Of a stretch of DNA of 64,000 nucleotides, positions 10,998 through 22,554 are shown piece by piece. How positions within the stretch are numbered: the stretch's first letter is position 1; each line of letters begins with the position of its first letter. Source of the DNA: Athripsodes cinereus (taxonomy: Eukaryota > Arthropoda > Insecta > Trichoptera > Leptoceridae). Location: the NCBI GenBank assembly GCA_947579605.1, contig OX388309.1:14330713-14394712 (forward strand), read 5' to 3'. The position numbers were made by a program, and so were the translations under genes. The notes beneath the pieces are model-generated. The model was given only the letters and a program-made list of their open reading frames with translations. It had not been told where the DNA came from and did no database searches.

Positions 10998-12265
10998 CAT
11001 AATAATAATAATAATAAAAATCTTTATTGCACAAAAAAACAAACATTATTAAAATATAAGTATTGTAGAACCAGACAAATAAATTTGTGCAATGGGCGAG
11101 TTTATCGCAGAAGCGCGATATCTTCCAACTAACCCATTAAACAAAAAATAAAATAAGTAAGTAAATAAATAATTAAAAATATATACATATATATAAATAC
11201 TAAAACAAATATACATATAAAATAAAAAACTACTTAAATATAAAAACAATATAAACAATTCCGGATACGCGATGCGACATAGATGATAGGATATGGGGAT
11301 GGGATAAAGTGGTAGGAATGAGGCAGGACTGCTCATTGTGTATGAATACACAAAAAAAAACAAAATTAAAACCATGGGGAACCTCTAAATAAGTAGATGA
11401 GACAGAAGACTAGCAACCATTAACTTCTTTCTTGAAGGTATAAAAGGAAGTACAAGTACGGGTTTTTAGTGGAAGCTGGTTCCACAGCCTAGCACCATGA
11501 ACTGAAAAAGAATCGGTATAACAGCTCGAACGATGCGACGGGATCACTAGAAGATTGTTGAAGGTTGATCGTAGTGGTCGTCCGTGGGAGTGTAAAAACT
11601 CAAATCTTTCCTTCAGATACAGTGGAGTATTGGGGTCAAATAAAACTTTGTAAAGAAGACAAAGAGTGTGAACATTTCTGCGTTGAAGAATAGTTTTCCA
11701 GCCAAGGCGTTCACGATATTCAGATATGTGATCGTATTTCTTGAGCCCGAAGATATATCGAATGCAAGTATTCTGAAGACGTTCCAACTTATTTAAACCT
11801 TCCATCGAGAGATCCAAGTAACAAACATCAGCATAGTCAAATAAGGGATGAATCAATGACTGAACCAATAGCTTTTTTGTGTCTACTGAAAGGAAGTTCT
11901 GCATTCTCCTAAGCTAATGCAGTGAACCGAATACTTTTTTTACTGATTATGTTGACTTGTTTCCACCATGATAACTTGGAATCGAAAAACAAACCCAGAT
12001 TTTTAACAACATCAGAGAAGGGGATAGTTGAATCGTTTAAGACTAAAGATGGCAAAGGAGTGAGTGAAGTAAGAGAAGACAGACTCCTAGGACTTCCGAT
12101 AATAATTGCTTGTGATTTACTTGGATTGACCAAGAGTCCATGATCTCTACACCACAAATTTATATATTCAAGATTGGTATTCATGTTGAAGAACGCAGCA
12201 TCAATGTTATTCAGATCAAAGTGAATGTATAATTGGAGATCATCTGCATAAAGATTATAGGCCCA
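10998..12265 (-). pseudogene. 5'-truncated LINE: RT palm end, thumb, C-terminal domain and 3' tail
   Basis: Minus strand. The RT active site LYADDLQLYIHFD is read just upstream of 12184. It is followed by INLWCRDHGLLVNPSKSQ (thumb) and then, after a frameshift near 11906, a C-terminal domain with LVQSLIHPLFDYADVCY and ARLWNQLPLKTRTC. These are standard for CR1/jockey-type ORF2 ends. The 3' UTR contains a small hairpin (about 11098-11125) and ends in an (AAT)n tail at 10998-11020. The 5' part of the element is missing, which is typical truncated retroposition. Confidence 0.85.
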
Positions 12266-13152
12266 TGAAGATGTTCAGTAATCGGGTTGATGAAAATACA
12301 TATTAATCTATGTAATAACAAAAAGTTTATTGATTAATAATTATGTAAGTTAAAAAATAATGGTGGGTACCTACGTGGAAAAAGTATAAAAACCCCTTCC
12401 CAAATGAAAAAGTTTGATGTTTTGCACCCCAAATGCCCGTATTTAATACCTACGTGGACAAATGTACTAAAAATCTCATCTTAATGTAAAAACTTGGAAG
12501 TTTGACCTCTCAAATGCCAATACGAAAAGAAAAGAAAAAACGGGTGAATATCCCATTTTGTGTAAAACAAATGGTACTTATTATCACCTAGGTACTCTCC
12601 CCTGTATTCCCAAAAGAAACCTTAAAGAATAGATGTACCTGCATCCTTGAATAATTAGGAATATTTTACAATCATATATTTCATAATGCATTTAAAAAAA
12701 AAGCCGAAAATAAATAGGTAATCATGGCTAATACCAAGGTACTTAATGTACTTATTAAAAAAATATCATTATTTATGATGAATTTTGTACATGATACTGT
12801 TCTTATACTACAGTATAATTTTATAAGCAAATTATAAACTGAACTCTTCACTGGCGCCCTTGAAACGGTTTAGGGGCTGTTAAACGGCGTCAAAATAAAA
12901 TCATCCAGAATCATCACCAACATATTATGGTCTCGTAATGTCCTCCATTATGAAAATCACTCAAAATGTCAAAAAATATGCAATTTTCATTCTCACAATT
13001 CAGGATTTTTTATCATAAGCAAACACTATATTTTATTACCAAAACAATCTTAAAATATTTAGTTTCCGTATTGTTGTATTTATTGTTACATCCATTTTGA
13101 AATTAATTCAAGGCAATGAAAAATGTACTATTAATATCGCCACTTAGTTAAT
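12266..13152. other. Noncoding, nothing recognised
   Basis: AT-rich, low complexity; no supportable gene or repeat pair. Confidence 0.4.
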
Positions 13153-13403
13153 CTACTACTACTATACCATCACGGCATATCCCACAAGTGGGGTAGCCAG
13201 CAGATCAGCTGCATGTAAGAAACATGCAAACTGTCCTCTTCGTGCCAATATAAAATCAAGACATTCAGGATGGGTGGCAAACCTCATCGCTGAATTTAAG
13301 ATGTAAAATGTCTTATTTTTTTCGAACACCTGCCTTTTACAGGGCACTCGAAAACTTACGCAGAAGAGTGGGAGACCAATTCTTTACCGGGTGCTCCACG
13401 GGA
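13153..13403 (-). repeat. Dispersed ~250-bp SINE-like element, copy 1
   Basis: Minus strand, starts cccgtggagcacccggtaaa and ends in a (TAG)n tail. It contains a 61-codon ORF at 13162-13347 (MPCKRQVFEKNKTFYILNSA at its start). Other copies are at 16616-16865, 22800-22985, 29230-29470, 31500-31710, 31712-31990, 38556-38775 and 45657-45742. The variable microsatellite tail suggests retroposition. Confidence 0.75.
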
Positions 13404-14449
13404 TACAATCTATTATAATATTTTAAATGCTTTCAGCCTAAAACCTGCTCAAAAGATGACACCTCGCATAGAGTGTATTATTTTACATCTGTCTTTCCTA
13501 ATTTCATTAAGGACATACATACATATATATTTACAAACCGACTCAAATATTTATATGTGGACTCGCGATCCATATTACAGTATTTTGTAAACATAATATG
13601 TAACTAAGATTTGAAGTTCGAACAGCACTCGAGCAAAAATGATAGGCATACAGGTTACATGTTACGCAACTAATATTAGACATAGATAGGCTCTAAGCAC
13701 TTACGTTTACGTATGTATGATGAATACCTATACGTAGGTACATTAATTATATCATAATAATTATTATACCAAATGTGATATTACCACACACAGTCTGTAT
13801 GTAACATAATACAGTATATTCCGTAGTACCTATATGTAGGAAGGTAGATACAAACATCAAATCTAATTGTGATATTATGGAGATAAACAAGGGACGTGCG
13901 TCATGCAACAACAATTAGACATAACTTATAAATTTAGGTAATTAATTATGATAATTTTATTTTATTTACATAATTACTAGCATTATTTTTATTCACCTAG
14001 GTATTTTAAAAGTAAATAAATCGCATACAAAACATTACAATGAAGATGCATCGAGCAATAATTATTATTATTGGACAATATTAAAGTGTCGTTTACGTGC
14101 CGAAGCACCTCAAGGACCTTGTACAATTCATAAATTCTAGGACATTACATCCACGTCATATTATAAATATAGATAAATAATATCTGTGTGAACTAAAGAG
14201 TAAAGAGTGATTCAGTGTCCTTTGATATTTTCATGTACCTACATAATGTGTACTTAAAATATACACTTAGAAGCTTTATAGTTCTGAGTTTTCTACCTTT
14301 TCACCCGATAAAGAATAATATACACTAGGTATATAAGTGTTGAACACAATACTGTAGTCTGTTAAAGGTCGAACTGTCATCACAAATTACAAAAGACAAT
14401 TACAATACAACCTAAATAAATTAAACATACTTCATCACATCACCATATA
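13404..14449. other. Noncoding, nothing recognised
   Basis: AT-rich with no convincing ORF, TIR pair or RNA gene. Confidence 0.4.
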
Positions 14450-14825
14450 AGGGCATTTGGTGTACCTTTGGACAGTTGTAATTTCAATAGGTTGCCATAG
14501 ATTTAAAAAACTGCAAATTCACAAAAATATAATATTTTTGTGATGTCGCAACTTAATCGCGTTTGGTATGACATAAGTGCATGAATTCGTCTGGGATGAC
14601 AGTTTGAAGATTTTTTGATCAAAAAGTAAATTTTTCACTCATTTATATAGTTTCTATTATTCTGGTTGTTTTGTTGATGTTTGACATATACAATATGAAT
14701 ATCAAATCTGACAAGTTTTACCTTTGTGAATACATTATTGGTTTACTGCTGTCATAATTCCAACTTGTTTTGCGCCCCAAAATACCTGTCAGTATCGAAA
14801 TTTTTGTTATGTTGTACCTATGGAC

Positions 14826-15280
14826 CAGGGATGTTGCGAATATCCGCATCCGCATCCGCAAATGCGGAGCTTCCGCATGTATTTGGACATCTGCATCCGC
14901 ATCCGCATCCGCAATAATCGATGCGGATGTTCATGCGGATGCGGATGTAAAACAATTTGCGACAAGAAAGAAATGGGGCGGGTCCGGCGAATGGCGCGTG
15001 CCGTTCGCACTTGACATTAACCAATGGGAACGAAAAAATTGGTGACAAGATCCGATCACGACAAAAATATATTTCGCCAAAAAATCCATAATATTATTGT
15101 AGCAACAATTTCGTCACATATTTGACAGTAGGGCCTACCAATTAAGATAGTTCCTACTTCTTTTCTATAACATCTTAAACATCCGCATCCGCATCCGCAT
15201 CCGCGGATGTGAGCTTTCAAAAATCCGCATCCGCATTCACATCCGCGGATGTGTAAAAATCGACATCCGCAACATCCCTG
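14826..15280. mobile_element. hAT-type MITE with CCGCAT hexamer arrays
   Basis: TIR CAGGGATGTTGCG at the left and its complement at 15268-15280. A perfect 8-bp target duplication ctatggac flanks it (14818-14825, 15281-15288), which is diagnostic of hAT insertion. Both subterminal regions consist of repeated atccgc/gcggat hexamers. No coding capacity; overlapping His/Pro-rich ORFs here are hexamer translations. Confidence 0.9.
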
Positions 15281-15334
15281 CTATGGACAATGCTGCTGTT
15301 GTACCTCTGGATGTTCTTATTTTTTTATTTTTTA

Positions 15335-15500
15335 CACTCTGACATGGTGCTAAAGGGACCTTTTACATCCTTTTAGTACTGAAGAAAATGAATTTATGTT
15401 TGTATTTATGTTTGTACTTTGATATGGTACTAAAGGGACCTTTTACATCCTTTTAGTACTGAAGAAAAGAATTTATGTATTTATGTTTGTTTATTGTTGT
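15335..15500. repeat. Tandem duplication, ~82-bp unit x2
   Basis: The block aaagggaccttttacatcc recurs at 15352 and 15434 with flanking gacatggt/gatatggt and tttatgttt runs. Noncoding. Confidence 0.7.
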
Positions 15501-15859
15501 GTCTTGACTTTTCAATTTTTTCTTGTATGTTGTGCTTTACTGCGCTCTTTCTGTCGTATTGATGTTTTTTTTTTCCTTCTTTTGTACTATTGTAATGTTG
15601 ATAATCCCAAGTGTCCTGTAAAGGACCTACGGGAGATGTTGGAGAATAAAGATTAAATAAAGATGCGTCCAAAGGTACAGAAATCATTTTAACAGCTTTC
15701 GTTTGGTAGAATTGTATTTTGTTAAATAGAATAAATAGAATATTAATGAATTTGCGAACATATTTATGAATTGATGTAGATATAATTTTGTAAATTGTGT
15801 ATAATTCATATTTGCATCAAAATCACAATATAATATTATTTTTAGTGCCGCAAAGTAAA

Positions 15860-16170
15860 AAAGGTGTAAAAAGGATTCAACCCTCTGTAGAAGATATAAT
15901 AAATGCAACTAATGAGTGTAAGTAAGGTGAAAGCATACGAAAAGTAACAGCAAAGTATAAATTTTCTAAAAGGACACTTCATAATTATTAAAAAAGCTCA
16001 AAACCACGACTACCAAACGAGCAATTGTTTTACGAAATTACGCTGTCAAAAAATGTTAAGTTCTGAAAAACTCAAGTTCTATGACTATTTAGAAAAAGCT
16101 GCTTCTTCAATTTTGGGTTAACTGTGGCACGAGAAAGAGAGATGGCATTCCAATTTGCTGTTGCCATAAA
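15860..16170 (+). pseudogene. pogo-like transposase N-terminal (helix-turn-helix) remnant
   Basis: The reading VEDIINATNECK, then SIRKVTAKYKFSKRTLHNY (frame interrupted), resembles the psq/CENP-B-type helix-turn-helix at the start of pogo/jerky transposases. Several stops. It joins the catalytic part at 17.3 kb after nested insertions. Confidence 0.55.
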
Positions 16171-16615
16171 TAAAAACGTACGTATTTCATAATTATGTAT
16201 TTAATCATTTTGGACAGAGGCGGATCGTCCATAGGGCAGAGGGACAATGTCTTGCTCATTGTTTCTTTGCAATCACAAGAAAACAATATCAGAAAAAGAA
16301 TTTAAAATAAAAATCTAAAAATATATAATTTTATTACATAACAACGTTTCTCTGTATCAGCGTAGCACATGCTGGTACAATTATTTGTGATTTCAGTCAA
16401 TTTTTGAGCTACCCAAAGAATGTATGAAAGATTTTAGTAAGTAGTCACCTACTGTTTTTTTTATATATTTGGACAAATCCAGTCTCTGCCCTTATGGATA
16501 AATACATAAATAAAGTTTGTAGAATACCAATCTAGACTAACTAAAATTGGAACGTTTCTATTTAAGTTAGTGCACACTGAAAATGAAATGGAATCTGAGG
16601 TAGTATAGTAGCAAC

Positions 16616-16865
16616 CCGTGGAGCACCCGGTAAAGAATTGGTCCCCCACTCTTCTCCGTAAGTTTTTGAGTGTCCTGTAAAAGGCAGGTGTTCGAAAAAA
16701 TTAAGACATTTTATATCTTAAATTCAGCAATGAGGTTTGCCACCCATCCTGAATGTCTTGATTTTATATTGGCACGGAGAGGACAGCTTGCATGTTTCTT
16801 ACATGCGGCTGGTCTGCTGGTTACCCCACTTGTGGGATATGCCGTGATGGTATAGTAGTAGTAGC
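16616..16865 (+). repeat. Dispersed ~250-bp SINE-like element, copy 2
   Basis: Same family as copy 1. It begins cccgtggagcacccggtaaa, has an intact 61-codon ORF at 16670-16855 and ends tagtagtagtag. Inserted in the decayed pogo element. Confidence 0.75.
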
Positions 16866-16984
16866 AAAAATAAAAATATGGCACAATCATGGAACATAAA
16901 AAAAATCGAGTTTGGAATGCGTTTGTGGAGTTAGAAAACGTTTTCTTCAGCTATCGTTGAGAAAGCCAGAGTCAATAAGCTTAG

Positions 16985-17275
16985 CGAGAGCAACTATATA
17001 GTGAGTTACAATCCATCGGGTTGGTCTGCAACAAGTTCAGATTTTCTTCTCCATTCCTCCCTATTTTCAGCTAATCTCTTTAGTTTTACTATGTGCCACA
17101 GTTCAAGTCCTTCTTCTCCTCCTTTTGCCTACCCTGTTTAACACCTCTTCGTTTTCGACCTGTTCCAATCAATGGATCTTCAGCATGCGTCTGTAGCACC
17201 ACTTCTCAAAGGCCGCCAACCGTCCGTTTTCACTCTTGCTGATGGTCCACGACTCGCAGCCATATAGCTTTTTCA
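16985..17275 (-). pseudogene. LINE ORF2 C-terminal fragment
   Basis: Minus-strand reading KKLYGCESWTISKSENGRL, then FEKWCYRRMLKIHWLEQ, is the post-RT domain shared by RTE/L1-like insect LINEs. Stops and a frameshift follow. Inserted into the pogo-like transposase, just upstream of its catalytic part. Confidence 0.7.
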
Positions 17276-18350
17276 AACAAACGTCGTCCAATTCTTTGAT
17301 AATTTGAAAATGTCGAGATACAATTTAGATGAAACGGGCAACTCCAACGTGCACAAACCTGGTAAAGTTTTAGGTCCCAAAAGTGTAAGAAAACTTGGAA
17401 CCATGACAGTAGCAGAAAGAGGAGTAAATGTCACAATGGTTGTTTGCATCGCTACCAATGGAAATTATAGCATTGCTCCAATACTTATTTTTCCAAGGGT
17501 AAATTTTAAAAGCTATATGCTGTTTAGAGACCCACTTAGATGTATTGGTAGTGCAAATCCAAGTGGTTGGTCAAACGAAAAAAAAAACTGGAATAAATAA
17601 TCCAGTGTTATTGATTATGGACACGAATCTCATAATCGATTGAAATTATTGATAAAGCTAGAGATTCAGGAAAAGTAATTTTGACTCTTCATCTCCATAC
17701 TTCCCACAGAATACAACCGTTAAAAAAGTGTCTTTGGAACATATAAAACAATTTACCACAATGCTGCAGAAGAATATATGCTCATTAGTGATGTAACGAA
17801 TATTCGTATTCGCATTCGCGAATATTCGCATATTTCAAAGTATAAGCATTCGTATTCGCAAAAAAATATGCGAATGTTTTGCGAATATTATTTCGGTAAT
17901 AAATTATCGAATTTTCGGTAAAGGTACCGGATACTTAACCGGTACATTGCAGAAAAAGGTACTGCAAGAAAATATTCTTTAAGAAAACCGAGGAGTTTTG
18001 AAATATTTTAAATTCCTATACCATTTTGAAAATTCGGCGACGGGGGGGTAGAAATTTTAATGATTGAGCAATATTGTAGCTATCTAAGCAAGTCAATATT
18101 CGCTATTCGCATTCGCGAATGTCGGCAACAAATATTCGCATTCGCGAATATCCAAAATCACACATTCGTTACATCACTAATGCTCATGAATCTAGGGAAA
18201 TCCATATCGATATACGAAATTAGAGGATTGGTTGGGAAATCACATCTCCGGTCATTCACAATAGGGAACATTGTGTCAGGATTTAAAAACACGGGTATCT
18301 GGCCAATTGATAGAAATATTTTTAAAGAGGGACATTTTTCAGCAACCTAA
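17276..18350 (+). pseudogene. pogo/jerky-like DDE transposase, catalytic and C-terminal part
   Basis: SRYNLDETGNSNVHKPGKVL opens the DDE_1 superfamily catalytic domain, with the first Asp in NLDET. It continues through AERGVNVTMVVCIATNGN and IFPRVNFK. The C-terminus KSISIYEIRGLVGKSHLRS, then NIVSGFKNTGIWPIDRNIF, is the typical tail. The frame breaks after about 17600. The coding sequence is also interrupted by a hAT MITE at 17786-18179, between AAEEYMLI and the tail. Nonfunctional. Confidence 0.8.
17786..18179. mobile_element. hAT-type MITE (TAGTGATGTAACGAAT family), intact copy
   Basis: 394 bp with TIR TAGTGATGTAACGAATATTCG and its complement, and a perfect 8-bp duplication atgctcat at 17778-17785 and 18180-18187. 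Subterminal attcgc/gcgaat hexamers; AT-rich interior with ggtaccgg blocks. Best reference for the damaged relatives at 5265-6106, 30590-32590 and 58611-62972. Confidence 0.92.
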
Positions 18351-18644
18351 ATTAAATATTTTATTCACATACACTTTTCTGTCCTAAGGTACACACATAG
18401 CTGTCTGAAGGTACAACCTGTCGTTGTACCTTTGGACAAAAATGAATGATTTCAGAAAAACGCAAATTTTGTCGATAAATAAAAATCTAAGAAATGACAA
18501 AAAAAAACAGATGACAGAAATATTTTCAGACTACTTATTTAACAAAAACTATTTACCAAAATCTCCTTTCGTTTAAGGGAAAAAAAATATTGAATGTGAA
18601 AAAAAATAATTTGTAATAAGGTTAACAAATCCCCCTACACGAAC

Positions 18645-18745
18645 TGCACTAACTCACTCTCATCCTTTTTCAACCACGTCCAAGTTTCGCTTGCATACAT
18701 TAGTATCGGTACCAGAATGGTATTGTGCACTATTTATAAATTACA
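18645..18745 (-). pseudogene. LINE RT fragment
   Basis: Minus-strand reading NTILVPILMYASETWTW is the conserved end-of-RT motif of insect LINEs. About 30 codons only. Confidence 0.6.
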
Positions 18746-19002
18746 TACCTAATTATTTATATTCCAGATTGTTTTAAGTGTTTGCATACTTAGTAATACT
18801 AGGGGACTTTGTTTGTCCCCTATAGGCTATGTAACATACACATTGTTAAAATTTTCGCCCTATTTTAATGGTTTTATATATTTTATTCATTCGTTTTTTC
18901 AAAGAAACATCATACCAATTGTCAAACTTTTTTTTACAAAAACAACATAACTACATTTAAATACTGTCAGATATGCCGTTTTTGTAAAAAAAAATCTACT
19001 CA

Positions 19003-19040
19003 CAAAGAGTTACTTAAACTCATGTTTAAGTAACTCTTTG
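19003..19040. repeat. Perfect 17-bp hairpin, 4-nt loop
   Basis: caaagagttacttaaac at 19003-19019 and its exact complement at 19024-19040 around tcat. AT-rich surroundings; no known element boundary. Confidence 0.6.
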
Positions 19041-19747
19041 ACAAAAGTTTTGAAAGGAATAAAATGGCATCAAATACTTGAAAACAGAAAGTTTTGTGGT
19101 TATGCAGTTTTTGTAAAAAAAAACCTTCAATTCTTAGACTATTTTGAAAATTAGGTGACAGAGGGATTAGAAATTTAAACACGTTATAATTTCAAAGTAA
19201 AGAAATAAGGTACTGTGAGAAAATATTCTGTTAGAAAACCCAGGAGTTTTTGAAATATTTCAAATTCCTATAGCAACTCGAAAATTAAGAAAATAAGTTT
19301 GGGAACCTCTCATATAAACTATGAATTAGACCAGGGGTCTCCAAACTACGGCCTGAGGGCCACATCCGGCCCGCGGACATATTTTGTCCGGCCCGCGGAG
19401 AGCTAGCATGCTTGAAAACTCCTTTTAGAGAACATATTTTTTATAGCAAATTAAATTTAGTTTACTGAAGTATTCTAATTTTATGTTGAATAATTATTAA
19501 TATGACATCTACATTGATATGGTCATGGGCTAACTACTCATAACATTGTTGTAGGCTTATTGTTATTGTTTTTGTGATAAGTTGGATAAAGAAACACAGA
19601 ATTGTAATGAGTAAAGACATGTATAATATGCAGAAAATTTAACTTTAATATATAATAACTAACAAATTATTGATATGAATCCAACTAACATTTTATACAT
19701 TTTAAATAAAAACATAACTTATAACAAGCATAATGACATATGAAATA

Positions 19748-21557
19748 CTAATGAGATTTATGTAATTGACTGACAATAGTTTGTAGTTGTGGACTAATTT
19801 TACTTGTACCAATTATTAAAAGAGATTTAAGATGCTCATCAGTTAATTTAGATCTGTAAACATTTTTTGTGTACCTACTTCATTTTGGAGAAGGTCTTCT
19901 CACACAAATAAGTAGTACCAAAAACAGAAAACAGCCCACGAGCAAATTTATGCAAATTATCAAATTGTGTCAGTGGAAGACTCTTATAAAATTCCAACAA
20001 AGATGAGTTTTGATATTTGTTCTTAATTATATCACTGCACTGTAGATCAATCATTTCCATTTGAAGTTCCGGGGCTAGGGTTTCAATGTCAGTATCAAAA
20101 GGATTCTGAAAAATCTTAATTTGATTCGCAATGGCATCAAAGTCCGAGAAACGCGTATCAAAATTTATTTTCAAAGCACTCAAAGTTTCGATTGCAAAAT
20201 CGATAGGAAACTCAGTCTCAGTGGTGTGGCTGAATATTTCACATGTTTTAAAATGTGAAAAACATTTACTTCGTAGTTGTGATTGAAACAGTATCAATTT
20301 CTTCCGTAATGTGTATAAATCAGGAAGATGCTGGTTTACTCCTTACAATCTCAAATTCAGTTCGTTCACATGTTTTGTCAAATCAACATAGAATGCTAAC
20401 TTCCACAGCCATGCGTTGTTTTGTAATTCAGTAAGAGGGCGATGCTTTTCATTAAAAAAAAACTATGCCAACGTACGGCAGTATGATAAGGTAAGTCATT
20501 TTCTCCAATCTCTTTAATAAATTGTCGGAATTGTCGGTGATTCAGCCCAAAAGATCTGATAAAATTAACAGTTGATATGACTGGTTTCAGAACTTCAGAC
20601 ATATCCAAACATTTTCCGCACAAAGACTGTTGATGAATGATAGAATGTAAGACTAATGGTTTTGAACCACCGTCATTTTCTACAGCCTTTGACACAAGAG
20701 CGACCACTCCTTTATCTTTCCCACTCATGTTTTTGCCTCCATCAGTTGTAATACATTTCAAGTTTTTCCATCAAAGGTTCTTTTGATTAATCCTTTAAAA
20801 ATATCTGAACCAGTAGTTGTGCCATGAATACTATACATATCAAGAAGTTCTTCATGTACTTCATAGCTTTTATCTATTCCTCGAATATAAATCAACACCT
20901 GAGCAGTATCTGACACATCCGTTGACTCATCCAAGGCCAAAGAAAACCACTCAACATGTCCATTTTTGTCGAACAGTTGAGAGGGTATATTTTCAGCGAT
21001 GTTTTCTACCCTTCGAGCCACAGTGTTTGCTGACATACTGACAGTTTTTAATAAATTTACCTTTTCAGGGCACATTTCTTCGGGTACTGCAATTATGCAT
21101 TCTTTGATCATTTCTCCATCAGTGAATGGTTTTCCACGTTTTGCAATTTCAAGAGCCACACGAAAGCTGGCACGAGTTGCAGCCTCTTGTTCAGTTTTGA
21201 GTTTTGTAAATGAAGATTGCTGCGATTTCAATCCGCGCTTCAGAGCTTCGAATTTTCTGTCCGCAAACTTCCTGTATATTTTAAGTAATTTTGAAAATGT
21301 TTTGTTTCATAATGACGTTTATTATTATTATTATTATTTGGATGATTTGTAAAGCGCCGTTTTGTAAAAAAAAATCCACCTCAAGGGCGCTCTAATGTTA
21401 TATTCAGCGCTTTAATGTTATATTCCTTGAGAACGGCTATGCTTTCATTGCAAATCAAATATAGCGCCTTGTTACTGGACTCAATTACGAAATACTGAAT
21501 GTTCCACTGATCTTTGAATTTTCTCCATTCACTATCAATTTTTCGCTTCTTGTCCAT
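19748..21557 (-). pseudogene. hAT transposase (GTF2IRD2/ZBED5-like), frameshifted
   Basis: The start MDKKRKIDSEWRKFKDQW is at 21557. Then come YNIK and RHYETKH (BED-like Zn-ligand region), broken by a small insert at about 21317-21408. Next is SSFTKLKTEQEAATRASF and the first catalytic Asp in LALDESTDVSDTAQ (157-codon segment 20758-21231). The second Asp region is CITTDGGKNMSGKDKG (20396-20761), with the hAT C-terminal dimerisation motif CEKTFSKMK at about 19880. A shifted frame then reads RSKLTDEHLKSLLIIGT to a stop at 19748-19750. The length matches ~600-residue GTF2IRD2-like hAT proteins. At least three frameshifts or stops mean no activity. Confidence 0.88.
21317..21408 (-). repeat. Compact insert with (AAT)n tail, related to 37201-37275
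   Basis: This segment separates NIK from RHYETKH in the hAT transposase. It contains tttgtaaagcgcc and cctcaagggcgct flanked by a (TTA)n run. The same two blocks sit beside a (TA)n run at 37.2 kb. On the minus strand the microsatellite is 3', as in a retroposed tail. Confidence 0.6.
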
Positions 21558-22306
21558 ACTACTAAATCACACACAAAAGCAACAATTCAAATCAAAATAC
21601 TGTTACAAAGATGTCTTAAACTTAAACACGCACAAACACGTTTTAAGGAGGAACGCACTATTTTATTTCACAACAGTGTCATAGGAACTGACTTGCGGTT
21701 GCGCCACTAGCCTTCTTATATATTCCAATTACTGCCATCTAGAAGTGAGTGGAAGACACCAGAACTTTCTCGAACCAACGAGATTATTCTGTACGTGCTA
21801 TTAGCGCCATCTGTTAGCGATAGAAGGTACTACCTATTTCCGCTTGTGTCCACCAGATATCGTGTCACGTTACTCCTCATGGCTCGTACTCTACGACTTA
21901 TCTAGAAATTACAGATAATGACAGGAAAATTAATAATATGCAGTGTTGCCGTTTTGCGGACTTTAGTCCGATTTGCAGCCTTTTTTAAACGTTGAGTACT
22001 TTTTCGGACTCATTTTTTTCATCAGTGGACTATTTCACTTTTTACCACTGGCAACAATGATAATATGGTTTTGGCCCTCGGAACTTACTGGAGTAATCAG
22101 TATGGCCCTAAGGCTGGAAAGTTTGGAGACCCCTGAATTAGAAAATGTATTCAGTTTAAGTGAAAGTAGGTACACAACAGTAGTAATAGCAGTAGTAGTA
22201 TAGTAAGTATCATAAAAATTAATATGTGAACTTACTAATACAGTTGTTTTTTTACAGTGCATTTATTTCAATCAAAATATAAATATTGTAAAACTATAGG
22301 TACATA

Positions 22307-22554
22307 CGATGGCATAGCGCACAGATGTGGTAAGTGCAGTTTCCATAGTTTTGAGATAATCGAAGTTGAAAGTTTGAGATGCCATACAATTTAGTACTTA
22401 CCACACATAGTTTTTGTTAAATATCTCGTCAATGACACAGAGTTAGGCAATAATATTTCTAAGGAACATACTTCAGATGATGTAGATTCGCATGCGTATA
22501 ATAACTCATTTTTGGTAAAAACTGCACATACCACATCTGTGCGCTATGCCATCG
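22307..22554. mobile_element. Tc1/mariner-type MITE, 248 bp
   Basis: TIRs of about 36 bp (cgatggcatagcgcacagat at the left, complement at the right, one mismatch) with TA on each side (22305-22306, 22555-22556). No coding capacity. Confidence 0.85.

Larger units (their letters stand above)
14450..18440 (+). mobile_element. Decayed pogo/Tigger-like (DDE) transposon with nested insertions
   Basis: Transposase pieces in one orientation (15860-16010 N-terminal, 17276-18350 catalytic/C-terminal) are scattered over about 4 kb. The motif gtacctttggac recurs at both ends (14462, 18432) and internally, suggesting subterminal repeats. Nested in it are a hAT MITE (14826-15280), a tandem duplication (15335-15500), a LINE tail (about 15640), a SINE-like copy (16616-16865), a LINE scrap (16985-17275) and a second hAT MITE (17786-18179). 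Exact element ends are uncertain. Confidence 0.6.
19332..22135 (-). mobile_element. hAT transposon, full length, nonfunctional
   Basis: Ends CAGGGGTCTCCAAAC and GTTTGGAGACCCCTG are inverted repeats. The flanks aattagac (19324-19331) and aattagaa (22136-22143) are an 8-bp target duplication with one change. It carries a broken transposase on the minus strand (19748-21557). Confidence 0.92.

Noticed and set aside
11922..12143. Plus-strand 73-residue ORF
   Set aside because: Antisense shadow of the LINE RT thumb region.
14770..15048. Overlapping His/Pro/Arg/Cys-rich ORFs on both strands
   Set aside because: They are translations of the CCGCAT hexamer arrays of a MITE.
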